The position numbers and the translations under genes are program-made. A DNA stretch of 64,000 nucleotides, from NCBI RefSeq assembly GCF_009687865.1, contig NZ_BLAE01000044.1, positions 1 to 64,000 on the forward strand, read 5' to 3'. Positions within the stretch are counted from its first letter, which is position 1. Each line of letters starts with the position of its first letter. The notes beneath the pieces are model-generated. The model was not told the DNA's origin. It searched no databases and worked only from the letters and a program-made list of their open reading frames with translations. Positions 33,937 to 44,881 of the stretch are shown piece after piece. Source of the DNA: Acrocarpospora macrocephala (GTDB taxonomy: Bacteria > Actinomycetota > Actinomycetes > Streptosporangiales > Streptosporangiaceae).

Positions 33937-34724
33937 GCAATGGTCTGCAACTGGTCGATGTGAGCCGGGAGTACGTCGCCGGGATCCCGGTGCTTTCGGG
34001 CATCGACCTGGCCATCGAGCCAGGCGAGTTGGTCACCGTCGTCGGCGCCAGCGGGTCGGGAAAGTCCACGCTGCTCTGCCTGATCGCCGGCCTGGCGCGC
34101 CCGACGACCGGGCAGGTGCTGCTGGACGGCCAGGAAGTGCTGGGCCCCGGACCGGATCGTGGCATGGCCTTCCAGACGGCCTCGCTCTACCCGTGGCGGA
34201 GCGTCGCCCGCAATGTCGCCTTCGGCCTGGAGGCGCTGGGCGTGCCCCGGGCCGAGCGGGACGAGCGGGTGCGGTGGCTGCTGGACGAGGTCGGCCTGAC
34301 CGCGTTCGCCGGGACGTTGCCGGGCAAGCTGTCCGGCGGCCAGCAGCAGCGGGTGTCGATCGCCAGGGCGCTGGCCTGCCAGCCGAGGGTGCTCCTGCTC
34401 GACGAACCCTTCGGCGCACTCGACGTCCAGACGAAAGAAGATATGCAGCTGTTCATCCGGCAGATCTGGCAGGACGTCGGCACCACGATCGTCATGGTCA
34501 CCCACGACGTCGAGGAGGCCGTCTTCCTCGGCCAGCGGGTGCTCGTGCTGTCCAGCGACCCCGGCCGGATCAGCCAGGACATCCCGGTCGACCTCCCCGA
34601 ACCCCGCACCCTGGAGGTACGGCGAAGCGCCGAGTTCCTGTCCCTGCGGGCCCGCGTGGAGGACCTGGTCCGGGCCGAGCATCGGGCACACCAGGCCCTC
34701 AAGAGGCATGCCGGTTCGTCATAG
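33933..34724 (+). CDS. ABC importer ATP-binding protein (SsuB/TauB type)
   Basis: 263 residues. Walker A GASGSGKSTLL (about 38-48), Q-loop AFQTASLYPW (the SsuB/TauB-like Q-x-x-x-L-x-P-W form), ABC signature LSGGQQQRVSIARAL, Walker B VLLLDEPFGALD and switch His in VTHDVEEAVFLG are all intact. The start ATG overlaps the permease stop. It is the last gene of the guanidine operon, giving the order enzyme, binding protein, permease, ATPase. Confidence 0.9.
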   Translation: MSNGLQLVDVSREYVAGIPVLSGIDLAIEPGELVTVVGASGSGKSTLLCLIAGLARPTTGQVLLDGQEVLGPGPDRGMAFQTASLYPWRSVARNVAFGLEALGVPRAERDERVRWLLDEVGLTAFAGTLPGKLSGGQQQRVSIARALACQPRVLLLDEPFGALDVQTKEDMQLFIRQIWQDVGTTIVMVTHDVEEAVFLGQRVLVLSSDPGRISQDIPVDLPEPRTLEVRRSAEFLSLRARVEDLVRAEHRAHQALKRHAGSS

Positions 34725-34784
34725 CCGACGCCTTCGGCATTAGGGTCGGCGGTGACAGTCTCTGAACTGAAAGGGATATCGACC

Positions 34785-35213
34785 ATGGCGACCACGCGTA
34801 CCGCGACGACCCAGTGGAAGGGCGCGCTTCTCGACGGCTCCGGCACGGTATCGCTCGACACCTCGGGGGTCGGCACCTTCGATGTGACGTGGGCCTCCCG
34901 CTCCCAGGAGGCGAACGGCAAGACCAGCCCAGAGGAGCTGATCGCGGCTGCGCACTCCTCCTGCTTCTCGATGGCGCTGTCGCACGGGCTGGCTCAGGCG
35001 GGGACCCCGCCGCAGTCGGTCGAGACCAAGGCGGACGTGACGTTCCAGCCGGGTGAGGGCATCACCGGCATCGTCATCTCCGTCCGGGCACACGTCCCCG
35101 GCATCACCGCCGAGGACTTCCAGGCCGCCGCCGAAACGGCGAAGGCCAACTGCCCGGTCAGCAAGGCCCTCGCCGGAACCACGATCAGCCTTAACGCCGA
35201 ATTGCTCAGCTAG
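34785..35213 (+). CDS. OsmC-family peroxiredoxin
   Basis: 142 residues from the ATG at 34785, which has AAAGGG about 10 bases upstream; an upstream in-frame extension to 34752 lacks support. The OsmC pattern is complete: NGKTSPEELIAAAHSSCFSM with the first redox Cys and ANCPVSKALAG with the second, plus the central helix and beta-sheet segments. OsmC enzymes reduce organic hydroperoxides with two catalytic cysteines in the cytoplasm. It follows the ABC ATPase by 60 bases; it may be co-transcribed but has no evident link to guanidine. A strong terminator follows. Confidence 0.87.
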   Translation: MATTRTATTQWKGALLDGSGTVSLDTSGVGTFDVTWASRSQEANGKTSPEELIAAAHSSCFSMALSHGLAQAGTPPQSVETKADVTFQPGEGITGIVISVRAHVPGITAEDFQAAAETAKANCPVSKALAGTTISLNAELLS

Positions 35214-35221
35214 GACCAGTT

Positions 35222-35252
35222 CGGCCCCCGTCGCGAGTGACGGGGGCCGTTT
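35222..35252 (+). terminator. Strong intrinsic-type terminator after the OsmC gene
   Basis: Perfect 11-bp stem CGGCCCCCGTC (35222-35232) with GACGGGGGCCG (35239-35249), 6-base loop, followed by TTTCGGTT. It lies 8 bases after the OsmC stop and just before the stop of the convergent ligase gene, so it can insulate both. Confidence 0.85.
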
Positions 35253-35257
35253 CGGTT

Positions 35258-36364
35258 CTACCGGGCGAGAATGTCGTCCAGGTTGTACGCGATCGGCTTC
35301 TCCAGCTGGTCATAGGTGCACGACTCCGGCGAACGGTCCGTCCGCCAGCGCCGGAACTGGGCGGTGTGGCGGAAGCGCTCGCCCTCCATGTGGTCGTAGG
35401 CCACCTCGATCACCAGCTCGGGCCGCAGCGGAATGAACGACAGATCCTTCTTGGCGTTCCACCGCGACACCGCGCCCGGCAGCCGCTGCCCCTCCGGGCC
35501 GCCACCGACGCCGTTGACCGCCCAGGCCGCCCACTCCCCCCACGGATGCTCCGACATCTCCGTGATCCGGTAGGGCGCCAGCTCGGCCACCAACTCCTCC
35601 CGCCGTTTCATCGGGAACGACGCGGAGACGCCGACATGGTGCAGCTTCCCGTCGTCGGAATACAGCCCCAGCAGCAGCGACCCCACGATCGGCCCGCTCT
35701 TGTGCTCCCGATACCCGGCGACCACGCAGTCGGCGGTGCGCTCGTGCTTGACCTTGAACATCGTCCGTTTATCCGGCTCGTACGGCAGGCTCCCCGGTTT
35801 CACGATGATCCCGTCAAGCCCGGCGCCCTCGAACATCTCAAACCACTCGTTGGCGCGTTCTTCGACGGTGGTGATCGGCGTGAGCCGTACCGAATCGCCG
35901 GCCTTGGCGGTGACCTCTTCCAGGCGGGCGCGGCGCTCGGCGAACGGGTGGGCCATCAGGTTCTCCTCGCCCACGGCGAGCAGGTCGAAGGCGATGAAGG
36001 ACGCGGGGGTGTTCTCGGCGAGCAGTTTCACCCGGGAGGCGGCGGGGTGGATGCGCTGCTGGAGGGAGTCGAAGTCGAGGATCTGCCCGCGCATGATGAC
36101 GATCTCGCCGTCCACCACGCAGCGGTCGGGCAGCTCGCGCTTGATGGCTTCGACCAGTTCGGGGAAGTAGCGGGTGAACGGGCGCTCGTTGCGGCTGCCC
36201 AGGAAGACCTGGTCGCCGTCGCGGAACACGATGCACCGGAAGCCATCCCATTTGGGCTCGTAGAAGAGCGAGCCGTTCTGCGGCGGCATGCCTTTGACCG
36301 CTTTGGCGAGCATCGGCGAGACCGGCGGCAGCACCGGCAGCGTCAAATCCGAAATTTCCGTCAT
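35258..36364 (-). CDS. ATP-dependent DNA ligase (LigC-like)
   Basis: 368 residues from the ATG at 36364. The adenylation-domain motif I is YEPKWDGFR (active Lys of K-x-D-G at about residue 38). Further nucleotidyl-transferase motifs follow (FLGSRNERPFTRYFPEL; VDGEIVIM; GLDGIIVKPG; TMFKVKHERTADCVV). The OB-fold C-terminus contains LVIEVAYDHMEG, RFRHTAQFRRWRTDRSP. Length and motif set match the stand-alone actinobacterial LigC-type ligases linked to end joining and repair. The start overlaps the stop of the reductase gene (ATGA). A separate LigD-type polymerase gene lies 7 kb away. Confidence 0.88.
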   Translation of the reverse strand: MTEISDLTLPVLPPVSPMLAKAVKGMPPQNGSLFYEPKWDGFRCIVFRDGDQVFLGSRNERPFTRYFPELVEAIKRELPDRCVVDGEIVIMRGQILDFDSLQQRIHPAASRVKLLAENTPASFIAFDLLAVGEENLMAHPFAERRARLEEVTAKAGDSVRLTPITTVEERANEWFEMFEGAGLDGIIVKPGSLPYEPDKRTMFKVKHERTADCVVAGYREHKSGPIVGSLLLGLYSDDGKLHHVGVSASFPMKRREELVAELAPYRITEMSEHPWGEWAAWAVNGVGGGPEGQRLPGAVSRWNAKKDLSFIPLRPELVIEVAYDHMEGERFRHTAQFRRWRTDRSPESCTYDQLEKPIAYNLDDILAR

Positions 36365-37086
36365 GATGCGCCCTCCCGGACGTAGCGGCAGAAGAGGAAG
36401 CCGTCCTCCTCCAGCACGTGCGCCAAGCCCAGCGCGTGCTGGGTGGCGATGCCGTTGGAGATCCGGGCCGCGTCGCCGCCGATCAGCAGCGGACTGACGG
36501 TCAGGCACAGTTCGTCCACCAGACCGGCCGCGGACAGCTGGGCGTTCAGCCGGGGCCCGCCCTCGCACAGGATCCGGCCGAGCCCGCGAGCGCGTAATTC
36601 CCTCGTCGCCCGAACCAGGTCCACCCGCTCGTCCCCGGCCACCACGACCTCGGCGGAGCGGGCCGCCTCGCGCCGCCGGTCCTTGGGCGCGGCCTCGGTG
36701 GTGAACACGATCGTGCGCGCGGACGGCTCGGTGTCGGCGAACAGCGGGCCGCCGAGATCGAGGTCGAGCCTGCGGGTGACGACCGCGATCGGCGGCGCGG
36801 CCGAGCGGCCGACGCGGAGCGCGCGCCAGGATTCGCGCGGCTCGACCGGCCCGTAGCCCTCCACCCGCACGGTCGCCGCGCCCGCCAGGATCACGTCGGC
36901 CAGGCCACGCAGCAACCCGAAGATCCGCTTGTCCCCCGCGCCGGACAGCCCGCCGGAGACGCCCTTCAGCCAGGCTCCGCCGTCGGCGCTGGACACCATG
37001 TTGAGGCGCAGCCACGCGGCTCGCGGATAGCCGTACGCGGCGACGAGATCCGGCTCCTCCGTCACGTGAGGATGTATCTGACGCAC
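36361..37086 (-). CDS. RibD C-terminal-like pyrimidine reductase / DHFR-fold protein
   Basis: 241 residues. The dihydrofolate-reductase-like fold of the RibD C-terminal family is seen in LRLNMVSSADGGAWLKGVSG, DKRIFGLLRGLADVILAGAA and the NADPH-binding GLGRILCEGGPRLNAQLSAA, followed by DELCLTVSPLLIGGDA. This family reduces the ribosylamino-pyrimidine in riboflavin synthesis or related flavin-like compounds. There is no deaminase domain, so it is a stand-alone reductase. It is translationally coupled to the ligase behind it, an association seen in many actinomycetes without a clear functional reason. Confidence 0.83.
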   Translation of the reverse strand: MRQIHPHVTEEPDLVAAYGYPRAAWLRLNMVSSADGGAWLKGVSGGLSGAGDKRIFGLLRGLADVILAGAATVRVEGYGPVEPRESWRALRVGRSAAPPIAVVTRRLDLDLGGPLFADTEPSARTIVFTTEAAPKDRRREAARSAEVVVAGDERVDLVRATRELRARGLGRILCEGGPRLNAQLSAAGLVDELCLTVSPLLIGGDAARISNGIATQHALGLAHVLEEDGFLFCRYVREGAS

Positions 37087-37238
37087 GTTTCTACAGTGGC
37101 ACAGCGCACTGACAGTCTGGGAGCCCGGCCACCCCCCGAGTAACGGTTTAATCTCTCCTGATGCCCGAATGTCAAGATCGGTGTTGGATCGAGGCAGATG
37201 TTACCGATGGGTGGGGAGACTTGTCGGAGGGGGCATTC

Positions 37239-37639
37239 GTGCCGCTTGTCGCTTTGGCGGCGTGGCTCTTGGCCGCGATCGTCGGAATCTACTTACTGTT
37301 CATCTGGCTCGGCGGCGGCGGCTTCCGCCGGCAGGCCACCAAGGTCACCCGCTTCCCGACCACGCTGATCTTCAGCCATCCGCTGCTGGCGGTCACCGGG
37401 CTCGGCCTGTGGGGCGCATTCCTGATCACCGGGCAGCACTGGTACGCGTGGGTCGCCTTCTTCGTGCTCACCGTGGTCGCGCTGCTCGGTTTCACCATGT
37501 TCACCCGATGGCTGGGAGGAGAGGGGCGGCACGCCCGGGGTTCGGAACGGCGGTTCCAGCGGCTGGCCGTGCTGCTGCACGGTGTGGCCGGAGTGTCGGC
37601 GTTCGTCCTGGTCCTGCTGACGGCCACGCAGATCACGCG

Positions 37640-37643
<4 letters not shown>
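37239..37643 (+). CDS. Small four-helix membrane protein
   Basis: 134 residues from the GTG at 37239, chosen because GGAGG lies 8 bases upstream and a membrane helix begins at once (PLVALAAWLLAAIVGIYLLF). Three further hydrophobic helices follow (LLAVTGLGLWGAFLITG, WVAFFVLTVVALLGFTMF, LLHGVAGVSAFVLVLLTA). The family looks conserved in actinomycetes but has no known function. Its stop overlaps the stop of the convergent glgX gene within the shared CTAG. Confidence 0.7.
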
Positions 37644-39754
<2,111 letters not shown>

Positions 39755-39855
39755 GTATCCCCATTGTCCACTGATGAGCCCCCTTCTGCACCCCGTGAAT
39801 TTCCCGGTCGATAGTCTGTTTTGGTAGGCCGTATCGTGGAGCATCGGGGGAGCTC

Positions 39856-40479
39856 ATGAGGTACGTGGGGTTTCATACCCTATTGCCGAGCATCGTCCTC
39901 CTGGCCGGATGTACCCACGCGGCGCCCGCCCTGGCCCTCGCGGCCGCGGGCGGACCGTCCACCCCCGAGGACTGGTGCCAGGCCCAGGGCGGGACAGTGC
40001 AGTCCTACGTGCCGAAGAACCCCGAAGCGCCCACCATCGAACAACCCATGTGCGTCTTCCGCAATCCCGACGGCACCAAGATCCTCATCAGCACCACCAC
40101 GCTGGCGGCCCCGCACGCCACGCTGGCCGCCGTCGCCTACGTCAACAGCCCACCCGCGCCCGACCTCGACGGCGCCATCAACCCCGCCGCCGCCTACTGC
40201 CTGGCCATGGGCGGCAAGACCGATCCGAAGGGCTGGGTCCCCACCGACAACCAGTCGACCCGCCCGATCCCGCTGTGCGTCTTCACCGACAATTCCATCA
40301 TCGACAACTGGGGGCTGGCCTCTCGCGCGTCCAGCCCGCCCGTGGGCCCTGACCTGACCTACAAGTTCCGCTATCGGAGCCCGAGCCCTTCGCCCTCGCC
40401 GACCGGGACCAACACCGTCCAGATGCCGCCGAAACCGGCGCCCCCTGCTACGGCCACGCCCCCTCTTCCCCTTCCATGA
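39856..40479 (+). CDS. Lipoprotein with two DUF333-like cysteine repeats
   Basis: 207 residues. Signal peptide with a perfect lipobox (LPSIVLLAGCTHA). Two repeated units of the DUF333 hemolysin-like type follow: DWCQAQGGTVQSY with MCVFRNPDGTKILI, and AYCLAMGGKTDPKGW with LCVFTDNSIIDNW. Each has a Cys-x3-G-G pair and a later C-V-F, likely forming disulfides outside the cell. The C-terminus is a Pro/Ser/Thr-rich tail. It is divergent from glgX and convergent with the Sel1-repeat NTPase. The function is unknown. Confidence 0.72.
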   Translation: MRYVGFHTLLPSIVLLAGCTHAAPALALAAAGGPSTPEDWCQAQGGTVQSYVPKNPEAPTIEQPMCVFRNPDGTKILISTTTLAAPHATLAAVAYVNSPPAPDLDGAINPAAAYCLAMGGKTDPKGWVPTDNQSTRPIPLCVFTDNSIIDNWGLASRASSPPVGPDLTYKFRYRSPSPSPSPTGTNTVQMPPKPAPPATATPPLPLP

Positions 40480-40484
40480 TCGGC

Positions 40485-43049
40485 TCAGGACTCATCTTGA
40501 GGCGTGTTCGCCTCCTCAGGTCCCCTCGCGTCCAGGAACTGATCCAATACGAATATCCCATCGCTGTTGCCCGTCTCGTATAAGGAACGGTCCATGCGCT
40601 CCGGGACGGCCTCATGCAGATTGCTGAGCATCCCGCGTAGGCGGTATTGGGTTACGGCACGGCCAGAGGGATCGGCCAGCCGGAACCAATTCTCGGCCTC
40701 CTGGTCTCTGCCGCTCTTCTCGAGCAGAGCGGCCAGCAGGTACATCGCCTGGTCGTGTTTCATCTCAGCGGCCCGGCGAAGCCAGCGTTCAGCCTCCTCG
40801 AGATTGTCAGTCATCATCAACTGGAAAGCGTGCTGATACATCGCCTCATCCTGGCCCGCCTCCGCCGCTCGGAGAAACCAGTACTCGGCCTCTTCGTTCC
40901 TGCGCCGCTTCATCAGCAGCGCGCCGAGCTCGTACATCGCCTGGCCATGGCCGGCCTTCGCCGCCTTGGCGAACCAGAGTTCGGCCTCGTCCCGATCGAC
41001 TACGGCGTGGCGTAGCCCAAGGGCGTACATGGCCTTGCTCTGACCGGCTTTGGCCGCCTGGAGGAACCAGGTTTCGGCTTCTGTCTCCCGATTGTTCTGG
41101 GTCAGGAGAGTGGCGAGGTTGTAGGCGGCTGTCGCATTCCCGGCTTCGGTCGCCCGCCGGTACCATTCCTCGGCCTCCTCGGTCAGGCCCCTGTTGTGCA
41201 GGCTGAGACCCAGATTGTTCATGGCGCTGCCATGATTGGCCTCGGCCGCGCGCCGATACCATGCCTCGGCTTCCTCGCTCTTCGCGCGATCCTCAAGGAC
41301 GGATCCCAGATTGCACATGGCGTCCACGTTTCCGGCCTCGGCCGCCGAGCGGAACCAGTCCAGGGCTGCTTTCCGCCGACCGGAGTTGACCAGCAGGACG
41401 CCGAGGTTGTTCATCGCGCCCGGATGACCTGCTTCGGCCGCCTGCCGATACCACTGTTCGGCCTCATCCTGGCCCTTGAGCAATTTCGCCAGATTGTAGG
41501 CGGCGCTCCTGTGCCCGTCATCGGCTGCGCGGCGATACCACTGTTCGGCCTGCTCCTGATCGCCGAGTTCCTTGTGCAGTTTGGCCAGGTTGAACATGGC
41601 GGAGGTCTGCCCGCTTTCGGCGGCCCGCCGATACGAGGTATCCGCCTCCTCTACCCGTCCGGCCTCCTGCTGGAGGAATCCAAGAATGCCGTTGGCCCAT
41701 TCCTCGCCGCTCTCGGCAATGCGGAGGAACGCCTCCTCGCTGATGTCGGATCGGCCTGCCCGATAAGCGGACAGGCCGATGGGCGTCAGATCCGCGATGT
41801 CCACCGTCGAAATCAGTTCGGACCAGAGCGCGCCCGGGATCGTGTCGATGCCCTCGGTACGCTGGACATGATCGACCAGATAGTCGAATGGCTCGAAATT
41901 CTCCGTGCCTACGGGCACGAGGCAGGAACTCGCCCCTTTCACCGGCTGAATCGCCCATTCGATCCCAAGATCGAACGCGTCGTCGCTCTGCCGTTCACGG
42001 CTCCGGTGGTCCAGATAGAGGGGAACGCTGCTCGCCAGCATGGAACGGCTGATCGGCCCTGGTAACCCCGCACGCCGTACGTCGATCGCGGCGCTGATAA
42101 TCGCCCCGGCCACCACGTTCTGCCCGTGGTGTGCGGACTGCCAGCGTTCGAGCGCCGCCGGACCGGCCGCCAGATATTCGGCGAATCCCGCGTCGCCCGA
42201 CTGGTCGAGGGCGGCGGCGATGCGCAGGTCGCTCCTCAGGTCCGCCGCCCGGGTGCGCTCCTGCTCGGTCAGCTTCAGATCCAGATAGAGCACCCGAGCG
42301 CGTCGCATGACGTCGTCGACGGCTCGGGAAATGGCCGTCTCCAGCTGCACGTCCGTCAATTCGTTGCGTGCCTCCGCCCGCAGCGTGGCCAGCATGAGGA
42401 CATCTTTCGAGTCCTGCGGACAGAGCGCGTCGAGAACGCTGCCGTCGAGGCCGCCGCCGATCAGATGCCGGTCGATGTCGTCGAGCCAGACCACCGCGTT
42501 TCCGATCGGAACTCCGGCCAGGGCGATGTCCCTCAGCGAGGTGGGTCCCGCGGGCACGACCAGCCATCGGTCCGCTAAGAATTCTCGAACGAACTCGTAG
42601 GCGAGCCTGCTCTTTCCCGCGGTCGACGCGCCCTCGATGATGACCAGACCGCCCTCATCCGCCGCTTCCTTCAGGCGTTCCTGTAAATCGCGTTCGACAT
42701 ATGGGGGCTGACCGGCGTCGCCGTCGGCGGTCTCCGCCCGAGCGGCCGGATGCACGCCAAGCGCCATGGCATTGGCGCAGTTACGGACTCGCTGGAGCCG
42801 GCCCGAGCGGCTGTGCATCCGGGTATGCGCCAGCAGGGCGGCGTGTTGCTGGCGCGGTTGCTCGATCCATTCGCCGCTGAGTTTCTTGAAAGGGTCCGCG
42901 GCGAGCCCGACGCAGAAAGCGACTCCCGCGATCAGCACCGCCAGCCAGGTGGGCGGTTGGGGAATCCGGGAGAGCGCGACGAGCGCGATTGTCGCCGTGG
43001 CCGCCACCGCCAGCGCGAGCCCCGAGACCAATCGCCGCCATCTGCCCAT
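40485..43049 (-). CDS. Membrane-anchored P-loop NTPase with C-terminal Sel1 repeats
   Basis: 854 residues from the ATG at 43049 (GGAG upstream; an extension to 43097 lacks a ribosome site). Two membrane helices at the N-terminus (LVSGLALAVAATATIALVAL and TWLAVLIAGVAFCVGLAA) are followed by a STAND/AAA-like NTPase: Walker A variant EGASTAGKSRLAYEF, Walker B AVVWLDDIDRHL and helical subdomains. From about residue 440 there are about eleven Sel1-type repeats (AEQWYRRAADDGHRSAAYNL and similar). The plan, membrane anchor plus NTPase plus superstructure-forming repeats, resembles signalling or defence STAND proteins; no effector domain is seen. The role is unknown. Confidence 0.75.
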   Translation of the reverse strand: MGRWRRLVSGLALAVAATATIALVALSRIPQPPTWLAVLIAGVAFCVGLAADPFKKLSGEWIEQPRQQHAALLAHTRMHSRSGRLQRVRNCANAMALGVHPAARAETADGDAGQPPYVERDLQERLKEAADEGGLVIIEGASTAGKSRLAYEFVREFLADRWLVVPAGPTSLRDIALAGVPIGNAVVWLDDIDRHLIGGGLDGSVLDALCPQDSKDVLMLATLRAEARNELTDVQLETAISRAVDDVMRRARVLYLDLKLTEQERTRAADLRSDLRIAAALDQSGDAGFAEYLAAGPAALERWQSAHHGQNVVAGAIISAAIDVRRAGLPGPISRSMLASSVPLYLDHRSRERQSDDAFDLGIEWAIQPVKGASSCLVPVGTENFEPFDYLVDHVQRTEGIDTIPGALWSELISTVDIADLTPIGLSAYRAGRSDISEEAFLRIAESGEEWANGILGFLQQEAGRVEEADTSYRRAAESGQTSAMFNLAKLHKELGDQEQAEQWYRRAADDGHRSAAYNLAKLLKGQDEAEQWYRQAAEAGHPGAMNNLGVLLVNSGRRKAALDWFRSAAEAGNVDAMCNLGSVLEDRAKSEEAEAWYRRAAEANHGSAMNNLGLSLHNRGLTEEAEEWYRRATEAGNATAAYNLATLLTQNNRETEAETWFLQAAKAGQSKAMYALGLRHAVVDRDEAELWFAKAAKAGHGQAMYELGALLMKRRRNEEAEYWFLRAAEAGQDEAMYQHAFQLMMTDNLEEAERWLRRAAEMKHDQAMYLLAALLEKSGRDQEAENWFRLADPSGRAVTQYRLRGMLSNLHEAVPERMDRSLYETGNSDGIFVLDQFLDARGPEEANTPQDES

Positions 43050-43156
43050 GCCCGCTCCGCCGCTAGCCCAGCCCCCTGACCACCCATGGCGGTCCATGGA
43101 TGTATCGAATTGTCACTTCCACCCGTTTCAGCACCAAGCAAGCGTGCGCTTGGCAC

Positions 43157-44155
43157 CTAGTCGTCGTGTCGTGCCTTCGAGGGCTGGACTCGCTTCGGCT
43201 CGCCCGGCATCTTCGGATAGTTCGGTGGGTACGGCATATCGCCGCGATCGTCCTCCTGGTACATCCGGAGCAGTTGCTCCAGCGAGAACGACTGGTCGTC
43301 GATCGTGCGGTGCACGTCCCCGAGCTTGGCGAATCGCTCCGGCATCGTCCGGATGTCGAAGTCGCGGGGGTCGCAGTCGGTCAGTTCCTCCCAGGTCACG
43401 GGGGCGGAGACCGGCGCTTCTGGTCTGGCGCGGACCGAGTAGGCGCTGGCGACCGTACGATCTTGGGCGTTCTGGTTGAAGTCGATGAAGACCTTCTCGC
43501 CGCGCTCCTCCTTCCACCAGGCGGTGGTGGCCAGGTCGGGCGCCCGGCGTTCGACCTCGCGGGCGAAGGTGATCGCCGCGTACCGGACTTCGGTGAAGGT
43601 CCAGCGCGGCTCGATCCGTACGGCGATGTGGATGCCGCGGTTTCCGGAGGTCTTCGGGAAACCGGTCAGGCCGAGGTCGTCGAGGACGGTCTTGGCCGTG
43701 AACGCCACCTTTCTGGCCTGGTCGAAGCCGGTGCCCGGCTGGGGGTCGATGTCGATGCGGAGTTCGTCCGGATGGTCGAGGTTGCCGCGCCGGGAGTGCC
43801 ATGGGTGGAAGTCGATCGTGCCCAGGTTGGCGCACCATGCGATGCCGGCGACTTCGGTGGGGCAGAAGGCGTCAGCCGTACGACCGCTGGGAAAGCGGAC
43901 GTTCACCGTTTCGATCCAGTCGGGGTGTTTGGGCATGCGTTTCTGGTAGATCGCATCGGTTTCGATGCCGTCGGGGTGGCGTTTGATGTAGGTGGGGCGC
44001 TCGCGCACCGCCCGCAGGACGCCGTCACCGACGCTCACGTAGTACTCCACCAGCTCGCGCTTGGTCGCGCCGATGCCCGGGAAGTAGACCTTGTCCGGGT
44101 TGCTGACCTTGACGGTCCGACCCTCGACGTCGAGTTCTATGTACGGCGATGCCAT
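43157..44155 (-). CDS. LigD-type polymerase domain (NHEJ primase/polymerase)
   Basis: 332 residues from the ATG at 44155; an ATG six codons upstream is possible but no ribosome site separates them. The archaeo-eukaryotic-primase-like PolDom is clear: LSNPDKVYFP-like opening (VSNPDKVYFPGIGATKRELV), the ERPTYIKRHPDGI segment, catalytic D-x-D in LRIDIDPQPGTGF, TSGNRGIHIAVRI and KVFIDFNQNAQDRTVASAYS. This stand-alone domain fills ends in bacterial non-homologous end joining with Ku and a ligase. Neither a ligase nor a nuclease domain is fused. Its likely partner is the LigC-type ligase encoded nearby. No Ku gene is in the window. Confidence 0.88.
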   Translation of the reverse strand: MASPYIELDVEGRTVKVSNPDKVYFPGIGATKRELVEYYVSVGDGVLRAVRERPTYIKRHPDGIETDAIYQKRMPKHPDWIETVNVRFPSGRTADAFCPTEVAGIAWCANLGTIDFHPWHSRRGNLDHPDELRIDIDPQPGTGFDQARKVAFTAKTVLDDLGLTGFPKTSGNRGIHIAVRIEPRWTFTEVRYAAITFAREVERRAPDLATTAWWKEERGEKVFIDFNQNAQDRTVASAYSVRARPEAPVSAPVTWEELTDCDPRDFDIRTMPERFAKLGDVHRTIDDQSFSLEQLLRMYQEDDRGDMPYPPNYPKMPGEPKRVQPSKARHDD

Positions 44156-44292
44156 AGCTCGGACGATACCCACTTATGGCCAGCGGGATGGCCGCCCTCC
44201 CCCACCCGGATATGTGCGGAAATGTCGCCCGGGAAGTTTCCGGCGGGGGATCGGGTTGACTCCAGCGAACCCGACGAACAAGGCTGGTGAGC

Positions 44293-44691
44293 ATGGACAA
44301 GGTGGTCAAGAGCGAGGCCGAGTGGCGTGTGCAGCTGTCCCCGGAGGAGTTCCGGGTGCTGCGGCAGGCGGGCACCGAGCGGCCCTTCACGGGGGAGTAT
44401 GTCGACACCAAGACCGTGGGCGTCTACAGTTGCCGGGCGTGCGGGACGGAGCTGTTCCGTTCGGAGACCAAGTTCGAGTCGCACTGCGGCTGGCCGTCCT
44501 TCTTCGAGCCGACCGAATCAGACGCCGTCACCCTGATCGAGGACCGCACCCTGGGCATGACCCGCGTCGAGGTCCGCTGCGCGACCTGCGACTCCCACCT
44601 GGGCCACGTCTTCCACGGCGAGGGCTACCCCACCCCCACCGACGACCGATACTGCATCAATTCAGTAAGCCTGACCCTCAAGCCCGCCTAA
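44293..44691 (+). CDS. msrB: Peptide-methionine (R)-S-oxide reductase MsrB
   Basis: 132 residues from the ATG at 44293; a GTG two codons earlier is equally possible. Two zinc-binding CxxC pairs are present (CRACG and CATCD), along with SHCGWPSFFEP, HLGHVF and the catalytic Cys in RYCINSVSL. The enzyme reduces methionine-R-sulfoxide in proteins, using thioredoxin-type donors. It is separated from the divergent LigD-type polymerase gene by about 140 bases. Confidence 0.93.
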   Translation: MDKVVKSEAEWRVQLSPEEFRVLRQAGTERPFTGEYVDTKTVGVYSCRACGTELFRSETKFESHCGWPSFFEPTESDAVTLIEDRTLGMTRVEVRCATCDSHLGHVFHGEGYPTPTDDRYCINSVSLTLKPA

Positions 44692-44881
44692 GCCCCAGGT
44701 CGAATGCGCTGAGCAGTCGTGTGTTGCGCAAGCGCCTAAGCCCGGTTCGGGAGATCTGGTGAGATGCCCTGTGCCCATCACGCGGCCGCTCTTGGGCGCC
44801 GGTGCGGCGAGAACCACCACCTGCGTGAACGGCGCCGGATAACGGCGAGCAAGCCGACGACCTGCTCATTGCGTTGAGCGT

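Noticed and set aside
44692-44881. Possible small gene between msrB and the membrane protein gene
   Set aside because: A 63-codon minus frame is present but is Arg/Ser-rich, without ribosome site or recognisable pattern; treated as spacer.
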